Shown piece after piece: positions 15,669 through 24,027 of a stretch of 47,274 nucleotides of DNA. The notes beneath the pieces were generated by a model, which worked only from the letters and a program-made list of their open reading frames with translations, searched no databases and was not told the origin of the DNA. The DNA is from an uncultured Eubacteriales bacterium (GTDB taxonomy: Bacteria; Bacillota; Clostridia; Oscillospirales; Oscillospiraceae), in the NCBI GenBank assembly GCA_905202605.1, contig CAJKSU010000002.1, forward strand, positions 1 through 47,274, in the 5' to 3' direction. Positions within the stretch are counted from its first letter, which is position 1. Each line of letters opens with the position of its first letter. A program made the translations under genes and the position numbers.

Positions 15669-16782
15669 AGCGGCGGCACCGGCTACCGATAAGAAAAAGG
15701 CTTTGGAAACAGCCATGGCGCAGATCAAAAAGAACTTTGGCGCAGGCTCCATCATGCGGCTGGGCGATGCGGCCAGCATGAACGTGGAGGTGATCCCCAC
15801 CGGCTCCCTGACGCTGGATCTGGCACTGGGCGTGGGCGGCCTTCCTAAGGGAAGAATCGTAGAGATCTACGGGCCGGAGTCCTCCGGTAAAACCACGCTG
15901 GCACTGCATGTGGTAGCCGAGGCGCAGAAGCTGGGCGGCGAGGTGGCATTTGTAGATGCCGAGCATGCGCTGGATCCGGAATATGCGGCGGCGCTGGGCG
16001 TGGATATTGAAAGCATGCTGGTGTCCCAGCCGGACTATGGCGAGCAGGCGCTGGAAATCACCGACGCGCTGGTGCGCTCCGGCGCAATTTCTGTAGTGGT
16101 CGTGGACTCCGTGGCGGCACTGGTGCCGCGGGCGGAGATCGAGGGTGAGATGGGCGAGTCTGTTGTGGGACTTCAGGCGCGACTGATGTCTCAGGCCCTC
16201 CGGAAGCTGGCTGGCTCCATTGCAAAGACGAACTGTCTGGTGATTTTTATCAACCAGATTCGAGACAAGATTGGTGTCATCTACGGCTCCTCCGAGACGA
16301 CCACCGGCGGACGGGCGCTGAAATTCTTTGCCTCCGTTCGACTGGATATCCGCCGAACCGAGGGCCTGAAAAACGGCACGGAGATCATGGGCAACCATAC
16401 CCGCGTCAAGGTGGTCAAGAATAAGGTTGCACCGCCCTTCCGGGAAGCGGAATTCGACATTATGTACGGCGAAGGAATCTCTCACAACGGAGAGCTGATT
16501 GATTTGGGCGTGAAATATGATCTGGTGCAGAAAAGCGGCAGCTGGTACTCCATCGGTGACGAGCGAATCGGTCAGGGGCGTGACAATGCGAAAAATTACC
16601 TCCGGGACAATCCGGAGGCGGCAGAAGCGCTGGAGGCAGCCATTCGCCGGGAGGCGCAGAAGGCGCAGGCCGAAAAGGCACAGAAGCGTGCCGGTGCGGC
16701 GGCAGCACCCGCAACGGCAGCCACCAAGGCAGTGGACGTGTCTGCGGATGATTTTGACGATGGGGATGATATGGACGTATGA
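15643..16782 (+). CDS. recA: Recombinase A
   Basis: RecA forms filaments on single-stranded DNA for homologous recombination and triggers the SOS response. I set the start at ATG 15643 (MAKKQPAYEAA), with AGGAAAGG upstream; a GTG three codons earlier is possible. The 379 residues carry Walker A GPESSGKTT (77-85), the AEHALDPEYA segment, Walker B VVVDSVAAL, loop 1 ARLMSQALRKLAG and loop 2 NQIRDKIGV...TTTGGRALKF. The C-terminus is Ala/Lys-rich and ends in an acidic DDFDDGDDMDV tail. No SOS box was seen just upstream; recA is embedded in an operon and overlaps prmC and recX. Confidence 0.97.
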   Translation: MAKKQPAYEAAAPATDKKKALETAMAQIKKNFGAGSIMRLGDAASMNVEVIPTGSLTLDLALGVGGLPKGRIVEIYGPESSGKTTLALHVVAEAQKLGGEVAFVDAEHALDPEYAAALGVDIESMLVSQPDYGEQALEITDALVRSGAISVVVVDSVAALVPRAEIEGEMGESVVGLQARLMSQALRKLAGSIAKTNCLVIFINQIRDKIGVIYGSSETTTGGRALKFFASVRLDIRRTEGLKNGTEIMGNHTRVKVVKNKVAPPFREAEFDIMYGEGISHNGELIDLGVKYDLVQKSGSWYSIGDERIGQGRDNAKNYLRDNPEAAEALEAAIRREAQKAQAEKAQKRAGAAAAPATAATKAVDVSADDFDDGDDMDV

Positions 16783-17408
16783 TCCTGATTAAGCTCACCG
16801 CTCTTGGGACGGATGGCGGACGGGTGATGCTGTGGTTTGACGACGGCAGCAAAATGCGGGTGCCAACCGCTCTTGTGGCGGATCTGGGGCTGTACCGGGG
16901 CATGGAGCTGGAGGAGGAGGGCCTTTCCCGGCTGATGGAGGAGGCACAGCGGGCATCGGCGAAGAACCGGGCGGTGCGCATTGTCTCTACCACCAGCATT
17001 TCGGAAAAGGCGCTGAAGCAGCGTCTGGTGCAGCGGGGCGAGAACCCGGAAAATGCCAAGGAGGCCGTGGAATGGCTGCGGGAGCTGGGGGCGCTGGATG
17101 ACGCGGCGATGGCCCGTCAGGTGGTGGATCGCTGCGTGCAGAAGGGCTATGGACGTGCCAGAGCACAGCAGGAGCTGTACCGGAAGGGCATTCCCAGAGA
17201 ATACTGGACGGATGCGCTGGAGCGGATCCCGGATATGTCCGAGGCCATTGACCGCTTTTTAGAGCGGCGCTTCCGCGGCGCGGCGCTGGATCAGAAGACC
17301 ATCAAGCGGGCGGCAGACGCCCTATATCGAAGAGGACACAGCTGGGACGCAATCTCAGCTGCACTACGCCGTTATGAGGCGCAGCTGGAGGATCAGGAGG
17401 ACTGGTAG
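16779..17408 (+). CDS. recX: RecA regulator RecX
   Basis: RecX binds RecA filaments and limits their activity. The 209-residue protein is helical and shows the three-helix repeats of RecX: SEKALKQRLVQRGENPENAKEAVEWLRELGALDD (split across about 72-105) followed by RQVVDRCVQKGYGRARAQQELYRKGI-type segments and a C-terminal RAADALYRRGHSWDAI repeat. An N-terminal beta-rich extension (1-60), seen in Firmicutes RecX, is present. It overlaps recA by four bases (ATGA), the usual coupling. Confidence 0.9.
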   Translation: MILIKLTALGTDGGRVMLWFDDGSKMRVPTALVADLGLYRGMELEEEGLSRLMEEAQRASAKNRAVRIVSTTSISEKALKQRLVQRGENPENAKEAVEWLRELGALDDAAMARQVVDRCVQKGYGRARAQQELYRKGIPREYWTDALERIPDMSEAIDRFLERRFRGAALDQKTIKRAADALYRRGHSWDAISAALRRYEAQLEDQEDW

Positions 17409-17452
17409 GCTGCTGCGCATGCAATAGAAAAACATACATTGGAGGACTCCGA

Positions 17453-18787
17453 ATGGGGAAAAAAGTTGCAATGGTATCCCTTGGCTGTGCCAAGAATCAG
17501 GTGGATGCCGAACAGATGCTGTGCCTGCTGCATGAGGCAGGGTATGAGATCACCACCGAGGTGGAATACTGCGATGTTGCCATCGTCAACACCTGCGGCT
17601 TTATCGAGAGCGCCAAAAGCGAGGCCATTCAGGAAATTCTGGAGCTGGGTCTGCTGAAAAACGAGGGTAAGATCGGTAAGATCCTTGTGTCCGGCTGCCT
17701 GAGCCAGCGGTATAAGGATCAGCTGATGGAGGAGCTGCCGGAGGTGGACGGTATCCTTGGCTGCGGCAGCTACACGGATATCGTATCCGCAGTGGACGAT
17801 GTGCTGGGGGGCGACAAGCCGCGGCGCTTTGGCGACATCAACGCCGACCCGGAGGAGCTGGGGCGTGTGCTCACCACGCCGGAGTACTATGCATATCTGA
17901 AAATCGCCGAGGGCTGCGACAACCACTGTGCGTTCTGCGTGATCCCCCAGCTTCGGGGCAAATACCGCAGCCGGAAGTTTGAGGAACTGATCGATGAGGC
18001 CAAGCTGCTGGCGGCAAACGGCGTAAAGGAACTGATCCTGATTGCACAGGATACCTCCCGGTACGGCATTGACCTCTATGGAAAGCGCCGTCTCAGCGAG
18101 CTTTTGCGGGAGCTGTGTAAGATTGAGGGCTTCCACTGGATTCGGATCCACTATCTCTATCCCGACGAGATGGATGAGGAACTGATTGATACCATTGCTC
18201 AGGAGGAGAAGATCTGTTCGTATCTGGATATTCCCATCCAGCACTGCAATGATAAGATCCTCAGAACCATGAACCGCCGGGGCAACAAGGAGTATCTGGA
18301 CTGGCTGCTGCCCCATCTGCGGGAAAAGATCCCCGGACTGGTGCTCCGCACCAGCCTGATCGCCGGTCTGCCCGGCGAGGGCGAGGAGGAGTTTGAGGAG
18401 CTGTGCGAGTTCCTCAAAAAGCATCGGATGGAGCGGGTCGGCTGCTTTGTATTTTCTCCGGAGGAGGGAACTGCGGCGGCGAAAATGGAATACCCCCCGC
18501 AGGATGTGGCGGAAAAGCGCGCCGAGATCGTTTCCGAGCTGCAAAGCCGCATTATGGATGACTATAATGAGGCCATGGTGGGCAAAACGCTAGAGGTGCT
18601 GGTAGAGGGCTACGACCGGCTGGCGGAGTGCCAGTTCGGGCGCACCTATGCGGATTCACCGGAGATCGACGGCATGGTATTCTTTAATGCCGAGACGCGC
18701 TATAAGCCCGGCACCTTCGTCCAGGTGGAAATTGAGGAAACCATGGACGGAAATCTCATTGGAACGGCAGTGGAGGATGCGAAATGA
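17453..18787 (+). CDS. rimO: Ribosomal protein S12 methylthiotransferase
   Basis: RimO is a radical-SAM enzyme that adds a methylthio group to Asp of ribosomal protein S12. The 444 residues show the N-terminal UPF0004 domain with cluster cysteines Cys12, Cys48 and Cys82, the radical-SAM motif CDNHCAFC (Cys155, Cys159, Cys162), and a C-terminal TRAM domain (about 375-444). The start MGKKVAMVSLGCAKN matches the family and GGAGG lies upstream. It overlaps pgsA by four bases. Confidence 0.95.
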   Translation: MGKKVAMVSLGCAKNQVDAEQMLCLLHEAGYEITTEVEYCDVAIVNTCGFIESAKSEAIQEILELGLLKNEGKIGKILVSGCLSQRYKDQLMEELPEVDGILGCGSYTDIVSAVDDVLGGDKPRRFGDINADPEELGRVLTTPEYYAYLKIAEGCDNHCAFCVIPQLRGKYRSRKFEELIDEAKLLAANGVKELILIAQDTSRYGIDLYGKRRLSELLRELCKIEGFHWIRIHYLYPDEMDEELIDTIAQEEKICSYLDIPIQHCNDKILRTMNRRGNKEYLDWLLPHLREKIPGLVLRTSLIAGLPGEGEEEFEELCEFLKKHRMERVGCFVFSPEEGTAAAKMEYPPQDVAEKRAEIVSELQSRIMDDYNEAMVGKTLEVLVEGYDRLAECQFGRTYADSPEIDGMVFFNAETRYKPGTFVQVEIEETMDGNLIGTAVEDAK

Positions 18788-19302
18788 CAACGGCAAGCAA
18801 GATCACACTGGTACGGGTGGTAATGATTCCTGTTTTTATGGTACTGTTGCTGCTGGGATTTAATATCCCGGCGCTGGTGGTGTTTATTGTGGCCTCCTGT
18901 ACCGATTTTGTAGACGGGTATATTGCCCGGCATTATAATCAGGTCAGTAATTTCGGAAAGTTTCTGGATCCGCTGGCGGATAAGCTGCTGGTGATTTCCT
19001 GCATGATGATCTTCATCCAGTGGGGCAGAATGCCCGCATGGGCGGTGATGATCGTACTGGCGCGGGAGTTCGCCGTCACCGGTCTGCGCCTTGTGGCGGT
19101 AGAAAACGGTCGCGTGATCGCGGCGGCATGGCTGGGCAAAATCAAGACCGCCTGCACCATGGTGGGGCTTTGCATCATGCTGGTGTTTACCAGCCTGCCC
19201 GTGCTGGATTGGATCGTAACCGGCGTGATCGTGCTGACCACACTGATCAGCGGCATCGAGTATTTCGTCAAGAACTGGGACGTTCTGGATATGAAATCCT
19301 GA
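18784..19302 (+). CDS. pgsA: CDP-diacylglycerol--glycerol-3-phosphate 3-phosphatidyltransferase
   Basis: PgsA makes phosphatidylglycerol phosphate, the committed step to phosphatidylglycerol and cardiolipin. The 172-residue membrane protein carries the CDP-alcohol phosphatidyltransferase signature D-G-x2-A-R-x8-G-x3-D-x3-D in VDGYIARHYNQVSNFGKF followed by LDPLADK (about residues 42-66), and about five membrane helices. It is the last gene of the yqhQ-pgsA operon. Phosphatidylglycerol is also the usual glycerol-phosphate donor for lipoteichoic acid, relevant to the surface-polymer locus further on. Confidence 0.94.
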   Translation: MTTASKITLVRVVMIPVFMVLLLLGFNIPALVVFIVASCTDFVDGYIARHYNQVSNFGKFLDPLADKLLVISCMMIFIQWGRMPAWAVMIVLAREFAVTGLRLVAVENGRVIAAAWLGKIKTACTMVGLCIMLVFTSLPVLDWIVTGVIVLTTLISGIEYFVKNWDVLDMKS

Positions 19303-19320
19303 TTTTTAGGACAACATCCC

Positions 19321-19349
19321 TTGACACAAATTCCCCTTCGTGCTACTAT
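19321..19349 (+). promoter_or_regulatory. Promoter of the T-box / cysteine operon
   Basis: TTGACA (19321-19326), 17-bp spacer, TACTAT (19344-19349). The transcript would start near 19357, ahead of the T-box. Confidence 0.75.
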
Positions 19350-19356
19350 GATAAAG

Positions 19357-19580
19357 CAAGTGAATATCGCGTGGATCGGGAAAAGTAATGGATGCATCGA
19401 ACCTCAGAGAGCAGCGGTCACCGGCTGAAAGCCGCTGCGGAGAGTGCTTCATGAAGTGCGCCCAGGAGCGAGGAGAGATCCCGTGAGGCTGCGTCAATGC
19501 CAAAGTGATAAATCAGAGTGGAACCGCGGAGTATTTATGCCCCGCCTCTTGATCGTTGGATTAAGAGGCGGGGCTTTTGT
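19357..19580 (+). ncRNA. T-box riboswitch leader, probably tRNA-Cys responsive
   Basis: The leader carries the T-box sequence AGAGTGGAACCGCGG (19515-19529), a stem I with the AAAAGTAA loop-E segment (19381-19388) and AGAGAG apical segment (19408-19413), and a terminator pairing GCCCCGCCTCTT (19539-19550) with AAGAGGCGGGGC (19563-19574) followed by TTTT. The TGGA bulge would pair with a tRNA ending U-CCA; tRNA-Cys has discriminator U. A TGC (Cys) triplet at 19457-19459 lies in a stretch that can face the loop-E segment, so Cys is my specifier guess. cysE and cysS downstream agree. Uncharged tRNA would prevent termination. Confidence 0.88.
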
Positions 19581-19599
19581 CTTTGAGAGGGGAAAAGAG

Positions 19600-19638
19600 A
19601 TGTTCATTGGCTCTCCATGGTGTCAGCCTGCTCAATGA
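19600..19638 (+). CDS. 12-residue mini-ORF after the T-box
   Basis: GAGAGGGG (19585-19592) sits 7 nt before an ATG opening a 12-codon frame, MFIGSPWCQPAQ. It has the best ribosome site in the area. Its stop overlaps the next ATG (ATGA, 19635-19638), so it may serve only to bring ribosomes to the membrane-protein gene. It contains one Cys codon (TGT). It could also be a remnant of a former gene start. Confidence 0.45.
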   Translation: MFIGSPWCQPAQ

Positions 19639-19802
19639 TTTTTGACTTGAGCTGGTTCGTATGGCCCTTTGTGTTCGTGTTTTCGTTGGCATGGGGAATC
19701 CGCGATTGGATGAAGGATGACTGCTGCTCGGCAAAGCCGCTGCTGGTGGCAGGGGCATCGCTGATGATTATCGTAGGCGGCATGATGGGGATGATGCATT
19801 GA
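19635..19802 (+). CDS. Small membrane protein, unknown function
   Basis: A 55-residue protein with two predicted membrane helices (about 6-21 and 35-53) joined by a charged loop RDWMKDDCCSAKP that contains a Cys-Cys pair. I do not recognise a family. ATG 19635 overlaps the mini-ORF stop, and its own stop overlaps the acetyltransferase start (TGATG, 19800-19804), so all three look translationally coupled. An in-frame ATG at 19617 is possible but has no ribosome site. It lies between the cysteine T-box and cysE. Confidence 0.55.
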   Translation: MIFDLSWFVWPFVFVFSLAWGIRDWMKDDCCSAKPLLVAGASLMIIVGGMMGMMH

Positions 19803-20299
19803 TGGTGACGTTTCGGCTGGCAGACAGCGAGGATGCAAAGAAGTTGGCAGAAATTCGCTGTAAGTCTTGGAAATCGGCGTATCGGGGCATTTATCCCGAT
19901 GAAATGTTGGATTGTTTCGATTTTGCGGGTCACGAAAAGCGGTTTCGAAAGCAAATACAGGATGCCCAGACGGCGGTATACGTCATTCAAAGTGACGGCC
20001 GTGAGGTCGGATATGTAACGCTGAGCCATCGAGATGGCTATAAAAATTTCAAAGTGTGTATGGATTCTCTCTATCTGGTGCCAGAAGCACAAGGCAGAGG
20101 AATCGGACGCGCTACCGTGGAATTTGTACGTGAACAATGCCGAGAAATGGGATATTCAAAATTCTATCACAGCTGTAATCCACATAATCACCGGGCGTGT
20201 GCCTTTTATACGGCAATGGGCGGTCAGGTGGGAGAGCGAGACGATCAAAATCAAGATCCCGCATGGGATCAGTGGTATTATGAGTATCGGTTGGAGTGA
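19802..20299 (+). CDS. GNAT family N-acetyltransferase
   Basis: A 165-residue GNAT-fold enzyme that moves an acetyl group from acetyl-CoA to an amine. The acetyl-CoA loop PEAQGRGIGRATV (about 96-108) is the R/Q-x-x-G-x-G/A motif, followed by the NPHNHRACAFYTAMGG segment typical of motif B. The substrate is unknown. Codons look somewhat AT-richer than in the flanking genes, and the gene separates the cysteine T-box from cysE-cysS, which suggests later insertion. Start ATG 19802 is coupled to the upstream membrane-protein stop. Confidence 0.85.
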   Translation: MVTFRLADSEDAKKLAEIRCKSWKSAYRGIYPDEMLDCFDFAGHEKRFRKQIQDAQTAVYVIQSDGREVGYVTLSHRDGYKNFKVCMDSLYLVPEAQGRGIGRATVEFVREQCREMGYSKFYHSCNPHNHRACAFYTAMGGQVGERDDQNQDPAWDQWYYEYRLE

Positions 20300-20321
20300 A
20301 CGCATTTTTAGGGGGTAAACT

Positions 20322-21059
20322 ATGCTATTTCATCGCTTAAATGAAACACTGGGGGCCTATCAGGCGCGAGACCCGGCGGCGCGGTCCAAGCTGGAGATCC
20401 TGCTGCTCTATCCCGGCGTGCATGCGATCATCAATCACCGGATCGCCCATTTTTTCTACCGGCATCATTTGTTTTTTCTGGCACGGCTGGTGAGCCAGCT
20501 GAGCCGGCATTTTACCGGCATTGAGATCCATCCCGGCGCCACCATCGGACGGCGGTTTGTCATCGACCACGGCATGGGCATTGTCATCGGTGAAACGGCG
20601 GAGGTTGGCGACGATGTGCTCCTGTACCACGGCGTTACCTTAGGCGGTACCGGCAAGGATCAGGGCAAGCGCCATCCTACCATCGGCAACAATGTGCTCA
20701 TCGGCTGCGGCGCTAAGGTACTGGGACCCTTTAAGGTGGGGGACGGCAGCCGTATCGCCTCCAACTCCGTGGTGCTCTCCGAGGTACCGGAGAATGCCAC
20801 CGCGGTAGGTGTGCCGGCGCGGATCGTCCGCATTGCCGGGAAGAAGGTGGACTACGCCGGCGAGGTGGATCAGATCCATGTGACCGACCCGGTACAGAAG
20901 ACGCTGGACGCGCTGACCTCCCGGCTGGACGCACTGGAACAGCAGATCGAGGAGCAGTATATGCAGGGCATCGACAACGGCTATGGCTTCGCCCCCAAGG
21001 ATGTACCCCGTCCTGACGATAAAAAAACACATTCAAAATCAGAAGATAAGGAGTGCTGA
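20322..21059 (+). CDS. cysE: Serine O-acetyltransferase
   Basis: CysE makes O-acetylserine, the direct precursor of cysteine. The 245 residues show the helical N-terminus, the start of the hexapeptide barrel at HPGATIGRRFVIDHGMGIVIGETAEVG (in two runs, about 67-95), and the catalytic and CoA-binding segment YHGVTLGGTGKDQGKRHPTIG. After the barrel a charged coiled-coil tail (about 190-245) extends beyond many short CysE proteins. The upstream site is AGGGGG. It ends three bases before cysS. Control by the upstream T-box would link its expression to cysteinyl-tRNA supply. Confidence 0.94.
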   Translation: MLFHRLNETLGAYQARDPAARSKLEILLLYPGVHAIINHRIAHFFYRHHLFFLARLVSQLSRHFTGIEIHPGATIGRRFVIDHGMGIVIGETAEVGDDVLLYHGVTLGGTGKDQGKRHPTIGNNVLIGCGAKVLGPFKVGDGSRIASNSVVLSEVPENATAVGVPARIVRIAGKKVDYAGEVDQIHVTDPVQKTLDALTSRLDALEQQIEEQYMQGIDNGYGFAPKDVPRPDDKKTHSKSEDKEC

Positions 21060-21062
21060 ATC

Positions 21063-22475
21063 ATGCAATTATATAATTCTCTTACCAGAACCAAGCAGGA
21101 GCTGATCCCCAATGAGCCGGGGAAAATCAAAATGTACACCTGCGGCCCCACGGTCTATCATTTTGCCCACATCGGCAACCTCCGGAGCTATATCATGGAG
21201 GACGTGCTGGAGAAATATCTCCGGTATCTGGGCTATGACGTGAAGCGCGTGATGAATATCACCGACGTGGGCCACCTTTCCTCCGATGCCGACACCGGCG
21301 AGGACAAAATGCTCAAGGGCGCAAAGCGGGAGCATAAGACGGTGATGGAGATCGCAAAGTTCTACACTGACGCCTTTTTTAACGACTGCGCTGCACTGAA
21401 TATCAAAACCCCTGACGTGGTGGAGCCTGCGACTCACTGCATCCCGGAGTTTATCACCATGATTCAGGGATTGCTGGATAAGGGCTATGCCTATGTGGCA
21501 GGGGGCAATGTCTACTTTGACACCTCCAAGCTGGAAAAGTACTATGTATTCGGGGAGCATGAAGAAGAAAATCTGGCGGTCGGCGTGCGGGACGGCGTGG
21601 AAGCCGATGAAAATAAGCGCAACAAGACGGATTTTGTCCTGTGGTTCACCAAGTCGAAGTTTGAAGATCAGGAACTGAAATGGGAAAGCCCTTGGGGCGT
21701 GGGCTATCCCGGCTGGCATATTGAGTGCTCTGCCATCAGCCTCAAGCATCTGGGTGAGTATATGGACATCCACTGCGGCGGCATTGACAATGCGTTCCCC
21801 CATCATACCAATGAGATTGCACAGTCGGAGAGCTATATTGGACACAAATGGTGCAACTACTGGTTCCACGTCCATCACCTGAACACCAATCACGGGAAAA
21901 TGAGCAAGTCCAAGGGCGAATTCCTGACGGTGTCCCTCTTGAAGGAGAAGGGCTATGACCCCCTGTGCTACCGCCTGTTCTGCCTGCAATCCCACTACCG
22001 CCGGGGGCTGCTGTTTACTTGGGAGAACCTTGACAATGCAAAGACGGCCTATGAAAAGCTGGTGACCCGTGTGGCAGCGCTGAAGCAGGAGCCGGAGAAT
22101 CCGGCGGACGCAGAAGCGGCTGCGGCATTGAAGCAGAGTTTTCAGGCGGCACTGGACAATGACCTCAATACCTCCCTTGCGGTGACGGCGCTGTACGATG
22201 TGCTGAAGGCAAAGGTATCTGATGGAACCAAACGGGCGCTGATCGGGCAGTTTGACACAGTGCTGGGGCTGGGGCTGATGGATGCGGCGGAAAAGCAGCA
22301 GAAGGAGCAGGCCGCACCTCAGGAGGGAGACGCAGAGATCGATGCGCTGGTACAGGCTCGGACGGAGGCCAAGAAGGCGAAGAACTTTGCCGAGGCAGAC
22401 CGACTCCGGGATCAGCTCAAGGAGATGGGCATTGTTTTGGTGGACTCCAAGGAAGGCACCACATGGCATCGGTAA
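21063..22475 (+). CDS. cysS: Cysteinyl-tRNA synthetase
   Basis: CysS charges tRNA-Cys with cysteine. The 470-residue class I synthetase has the CGPTVYHFAHIGN segment, where HIGN is the HIGH motif and Cys28 a zinc ligand, the zinc ligands in WHIECSAI and CGGIDNAFPHHTNE, and the KMSKSKG loop (about 280-286). It follows cysE after three bases with GGAG upstream. The pairing with cysE behind a T-box is the classical cysES arrangement of Firmicutes. Confidence 0.96.
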   Translation: MQLYNSLTRTKQELIPNEPGKIKMYTCGPTVYHFAHIGNLRSYIMEDVLEKYLRYLGYDVKRVMNITDVGHLSSDADTGEDKMLKGAKREHKTVMEIAKFYTDAFFNDCAALNIKTPDVVEPATHCIPEFITMIQGLLDKGYAYVAGGNVYFDTSKLEKYYVFGEHEEENLAVGVRDGVEADENKRNKTDFVLWFTKSKFEDQELKWESPWGVGYPGWHIECSAISLKHLGEYMDIHCGGIDNAFPHHTNEIAQSESYIGHKWCNYWFHVHHLNTNHGKMSKSKGEFLTVSLLKEKGYDPLCYRLFCLQSHYRRGLLFTWENLDNAKTAYEKLVTRVAALKQEPENPADAEAAAALKQSFQAALDNDLNTSLAVTALYDVLKAKVSDGTKRALIGQFDTVLGLGLMDAAEKQQKEQAAPQEGDAEIDALVQARTEAKKAKNFAEADRLRDQLKEMGIVLVDSKEGTTWHR

Positions 22476-23539
22476 GCCTGTTCGACCCGGTTGGGATCGG
22501 CAGCGTAATGACCCGAAATCGCATCTGCATTCCGCCCATGGTGCTCTACGGCATTTCGGACGAAAGCGGCATGGCAAAGCCGGAAAACGCCGCACACTAT
22601 CGGGCGCTGGCACGGGGCGGCGCGGGGCTGATCATTCAGGAGGCCACCTGCGTCAGCCCGGAGGGGCGGCTTTCCATGGATCAGCTGGGGATATGGTCGG
22701 AGGATCATATCCCCGGACTGCGGAGAATTACCGATGCGGTTCATCAGGAGGGCTGTCCGATCTTCCTGCAAATTCACCATGCGGGACTGGTCAGCGTTGG
22801 ACAGGACACGCTATGTCCCAGCGACTATGTGCTCAGTACCCCCAAGGGGGGGAAGCATGGTCGGGAAATGAGACGGGATGAGATATGCCGGATCCGGGAC
22901 GCCTTTGTCGCGGCGGCGGTTCGGGCGGAGAAGGCAGGCTATGACGGCGTGGAGCTGCACGGCTGCCATGGATATCTGCTGTGCCAGTTCCTGAACAGCC
23001 GGGTAAACCGGCGGCAGGATGAGTACGGGCAGCCGGAGCGTCTGACACTGGAGATTGTACAGGAAATTCGGAAATCTGTCCGAAGTGCTTTTACGGTGGG
23101 GATTCGTCTGGGGGCGTTTGAGCCGACCTTGGACGATGGCATTGCCCATGCCAAAACGCTGGAGCAGGCCGGAGTGCAGTTTATTGATGTTTCCTATGGC
23201 TTTACCGCGGAGTCGGAGCCGATTGCACCGGGAGATCCGGCACTGCTGGATGTGATCCGGGCTGCGGGAGCCATTCAAAAGACGGTAAGCGTCCCGGTAT
23301 TTGCGGTGAACAGCATCCGCACGCCCCGGCAGGCACAGGATATTTTAATGAAAACCGGCGTTTCCATGGTGGACATCGGACGCAGTGCGCTGGTGGATCC
23401 GGAATGGGCCAATCGGGCGCGCCGGGGCGAGACGCCGGGGGCATGTCTGGGCTGTCGGGTGTGCCAGTGGCGCATCGACCGGGAGAAATGTCCGGGGCGC
23501 TTGCGGCTTCGGAAGCAGGAGGATGCACATGCATTTTAG
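22463..23539 (+). CDS. Old-yellow-enzyme family NADH:flavin oxidoreductase
   Basis: A 358-residue FMN-dependent TIM-barrel reductase of the old yellow enzyme family. It overlaps cysS by 13 bases, with AAGGAAGG just before the ATG. The N-terminal NRICIPPMVLYG, the active-site HxxH-like GVELHGCHGYLLCQFLNSRVNRR and the phosphate-binding segment VDIGRSALVDPEWANR are visible. The C-terminal CLGCRVCQWRIDREKCPG provides four cysteines (C-x2-C-x2-C-x8-C), which may hold a 4Fe-4S cluster as in dienoyl-CoA-reductase-like members, but the FAD/NAD domain of those enzymes is missing. Substrate unknown; an enoate or nitro-compound reductase is possible. Confidence 0.87.
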   Translation: MASVSLFDPVGIGSVMTRNRICIPPMVLYGISDESGMAKPENAAHYRALARGGAGLIIQEATCVSPEGRLSMDQLGIWSEDHIPGLRRITDAVHQEGCPIFLQIHHAGLVSVGQDTLCPSDYVLSTPKGGKHGREMRRDEICRIRDAFVAAAVRAEKAGYDGVELHGCHGYLLCQFLNSRVNRRQDEYGQPERLTLEIVQEIRKSVRSAFTVGIRLGAFEPTLDDGIAHAKTLEQAGVQFIDVSYGFTAESEPIAPGDPALLDVIRAAGAIQKTVSVPVFAVNSIRTPRQAQDILMKTGVSMVDIGRSALVDPEWANRARRGETPGACLGCRVCQWRIDREKCPGRLRLRKQEDAHAF

Positions 23540-23927
23540 CGGAGATTTGATGATTACGGATCCGGCCTATGTGGTCAAGGATGCGGAGGACTGGAAGTGC
23601 TGCGATTACGGAGATCATATGGAGAAGCTTGGTTTTTCTACGGTGCTTTCGGCGCTGGTCACAGAGGGCGAGGAGGATCTGAGGGCGGTAAATCCTGCTA
23701 CAGGCGCGTTTTACGGCACCTTTGTGACGGATTCCGGCGTTGCCTCGGCGTTCCTGCTGGAGGAAATCCTGCGCTACGATCCGGAATTTGACGAGCACTT
23801 GGAAAGCCCTGAAAATGTGCTGTGGCTCCCGGACTATGACGGGGAGGTAACGGTCTGCGGACAGGGAGAAGACCAGTGGCTGGAGGGAACCGGAACGGCT
23901 CCATTTACTACCCAACAGGCAGAATGA
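23529..23927 (+). CDS. Uncharacterised acidic protein
   Basis: I do not recognise this 132-residue protein. ATG 23529 is chosen because AGGAGG (23517-23522) lies 6 nt upstream; an ATG two codons earlier is possible. It overlaps the end of the oxidoreductase gene by 11 bases, so it belongs to that transcript. It begins MHFSGDLMITDPAYVV and is rich in Asp and Glu with no membrane segment or signal peptide, and no evident catalytic motif. A small soluble fold is likely. Confidence 0.7.
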   Translation: MHFSGDLMITDPAYVVKDAEDWKCCDYGDHMEKLGFSTVLSALVTEGEEDLRAVNPATGAFYGTFVTDSGVASAFLLEEILRYDPEFDEHLESPENVLWLPDYDGEVTVCGQGEDQWLEGTGTAPFTTQQAE

Positions 23928-23930
23928 ACG

Positions 23931-24011
23931 AAAAGTTCGGGGAATCTTTATAAAAAGTTCACAGTTGGAATGGGTTTTTCTACAGACTTTTCCGCTGTCA
24001 TCTGGTATAAT
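23931..24011 (+). promoter_or_regulatory. Promoter with AAAAGTTC direct repeats before the PpiC foldase
   Basis: TGGTATAAT (24003-24011) is a strong extended -10 with a poor -35. Upstream, AAAAGTTC occurs at 23931-23938 and 23953-23960, spaced 22 bp, two helix turns. This spacing fits a regulator binding the same DNA face, such as an OmpR-type response regulator; the second copy continues as AGTTCACAG. Confidence 0.55.
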
Positions 24012-24027
24012 GATAGCCACTGACTGC

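Noticed and set aside
21069..22613. Long open frame antisense to cysS (514 codons)
   Set aside because: A mirror frame with low-complexity composition and no start signal; cysS has all synthetase motifs.
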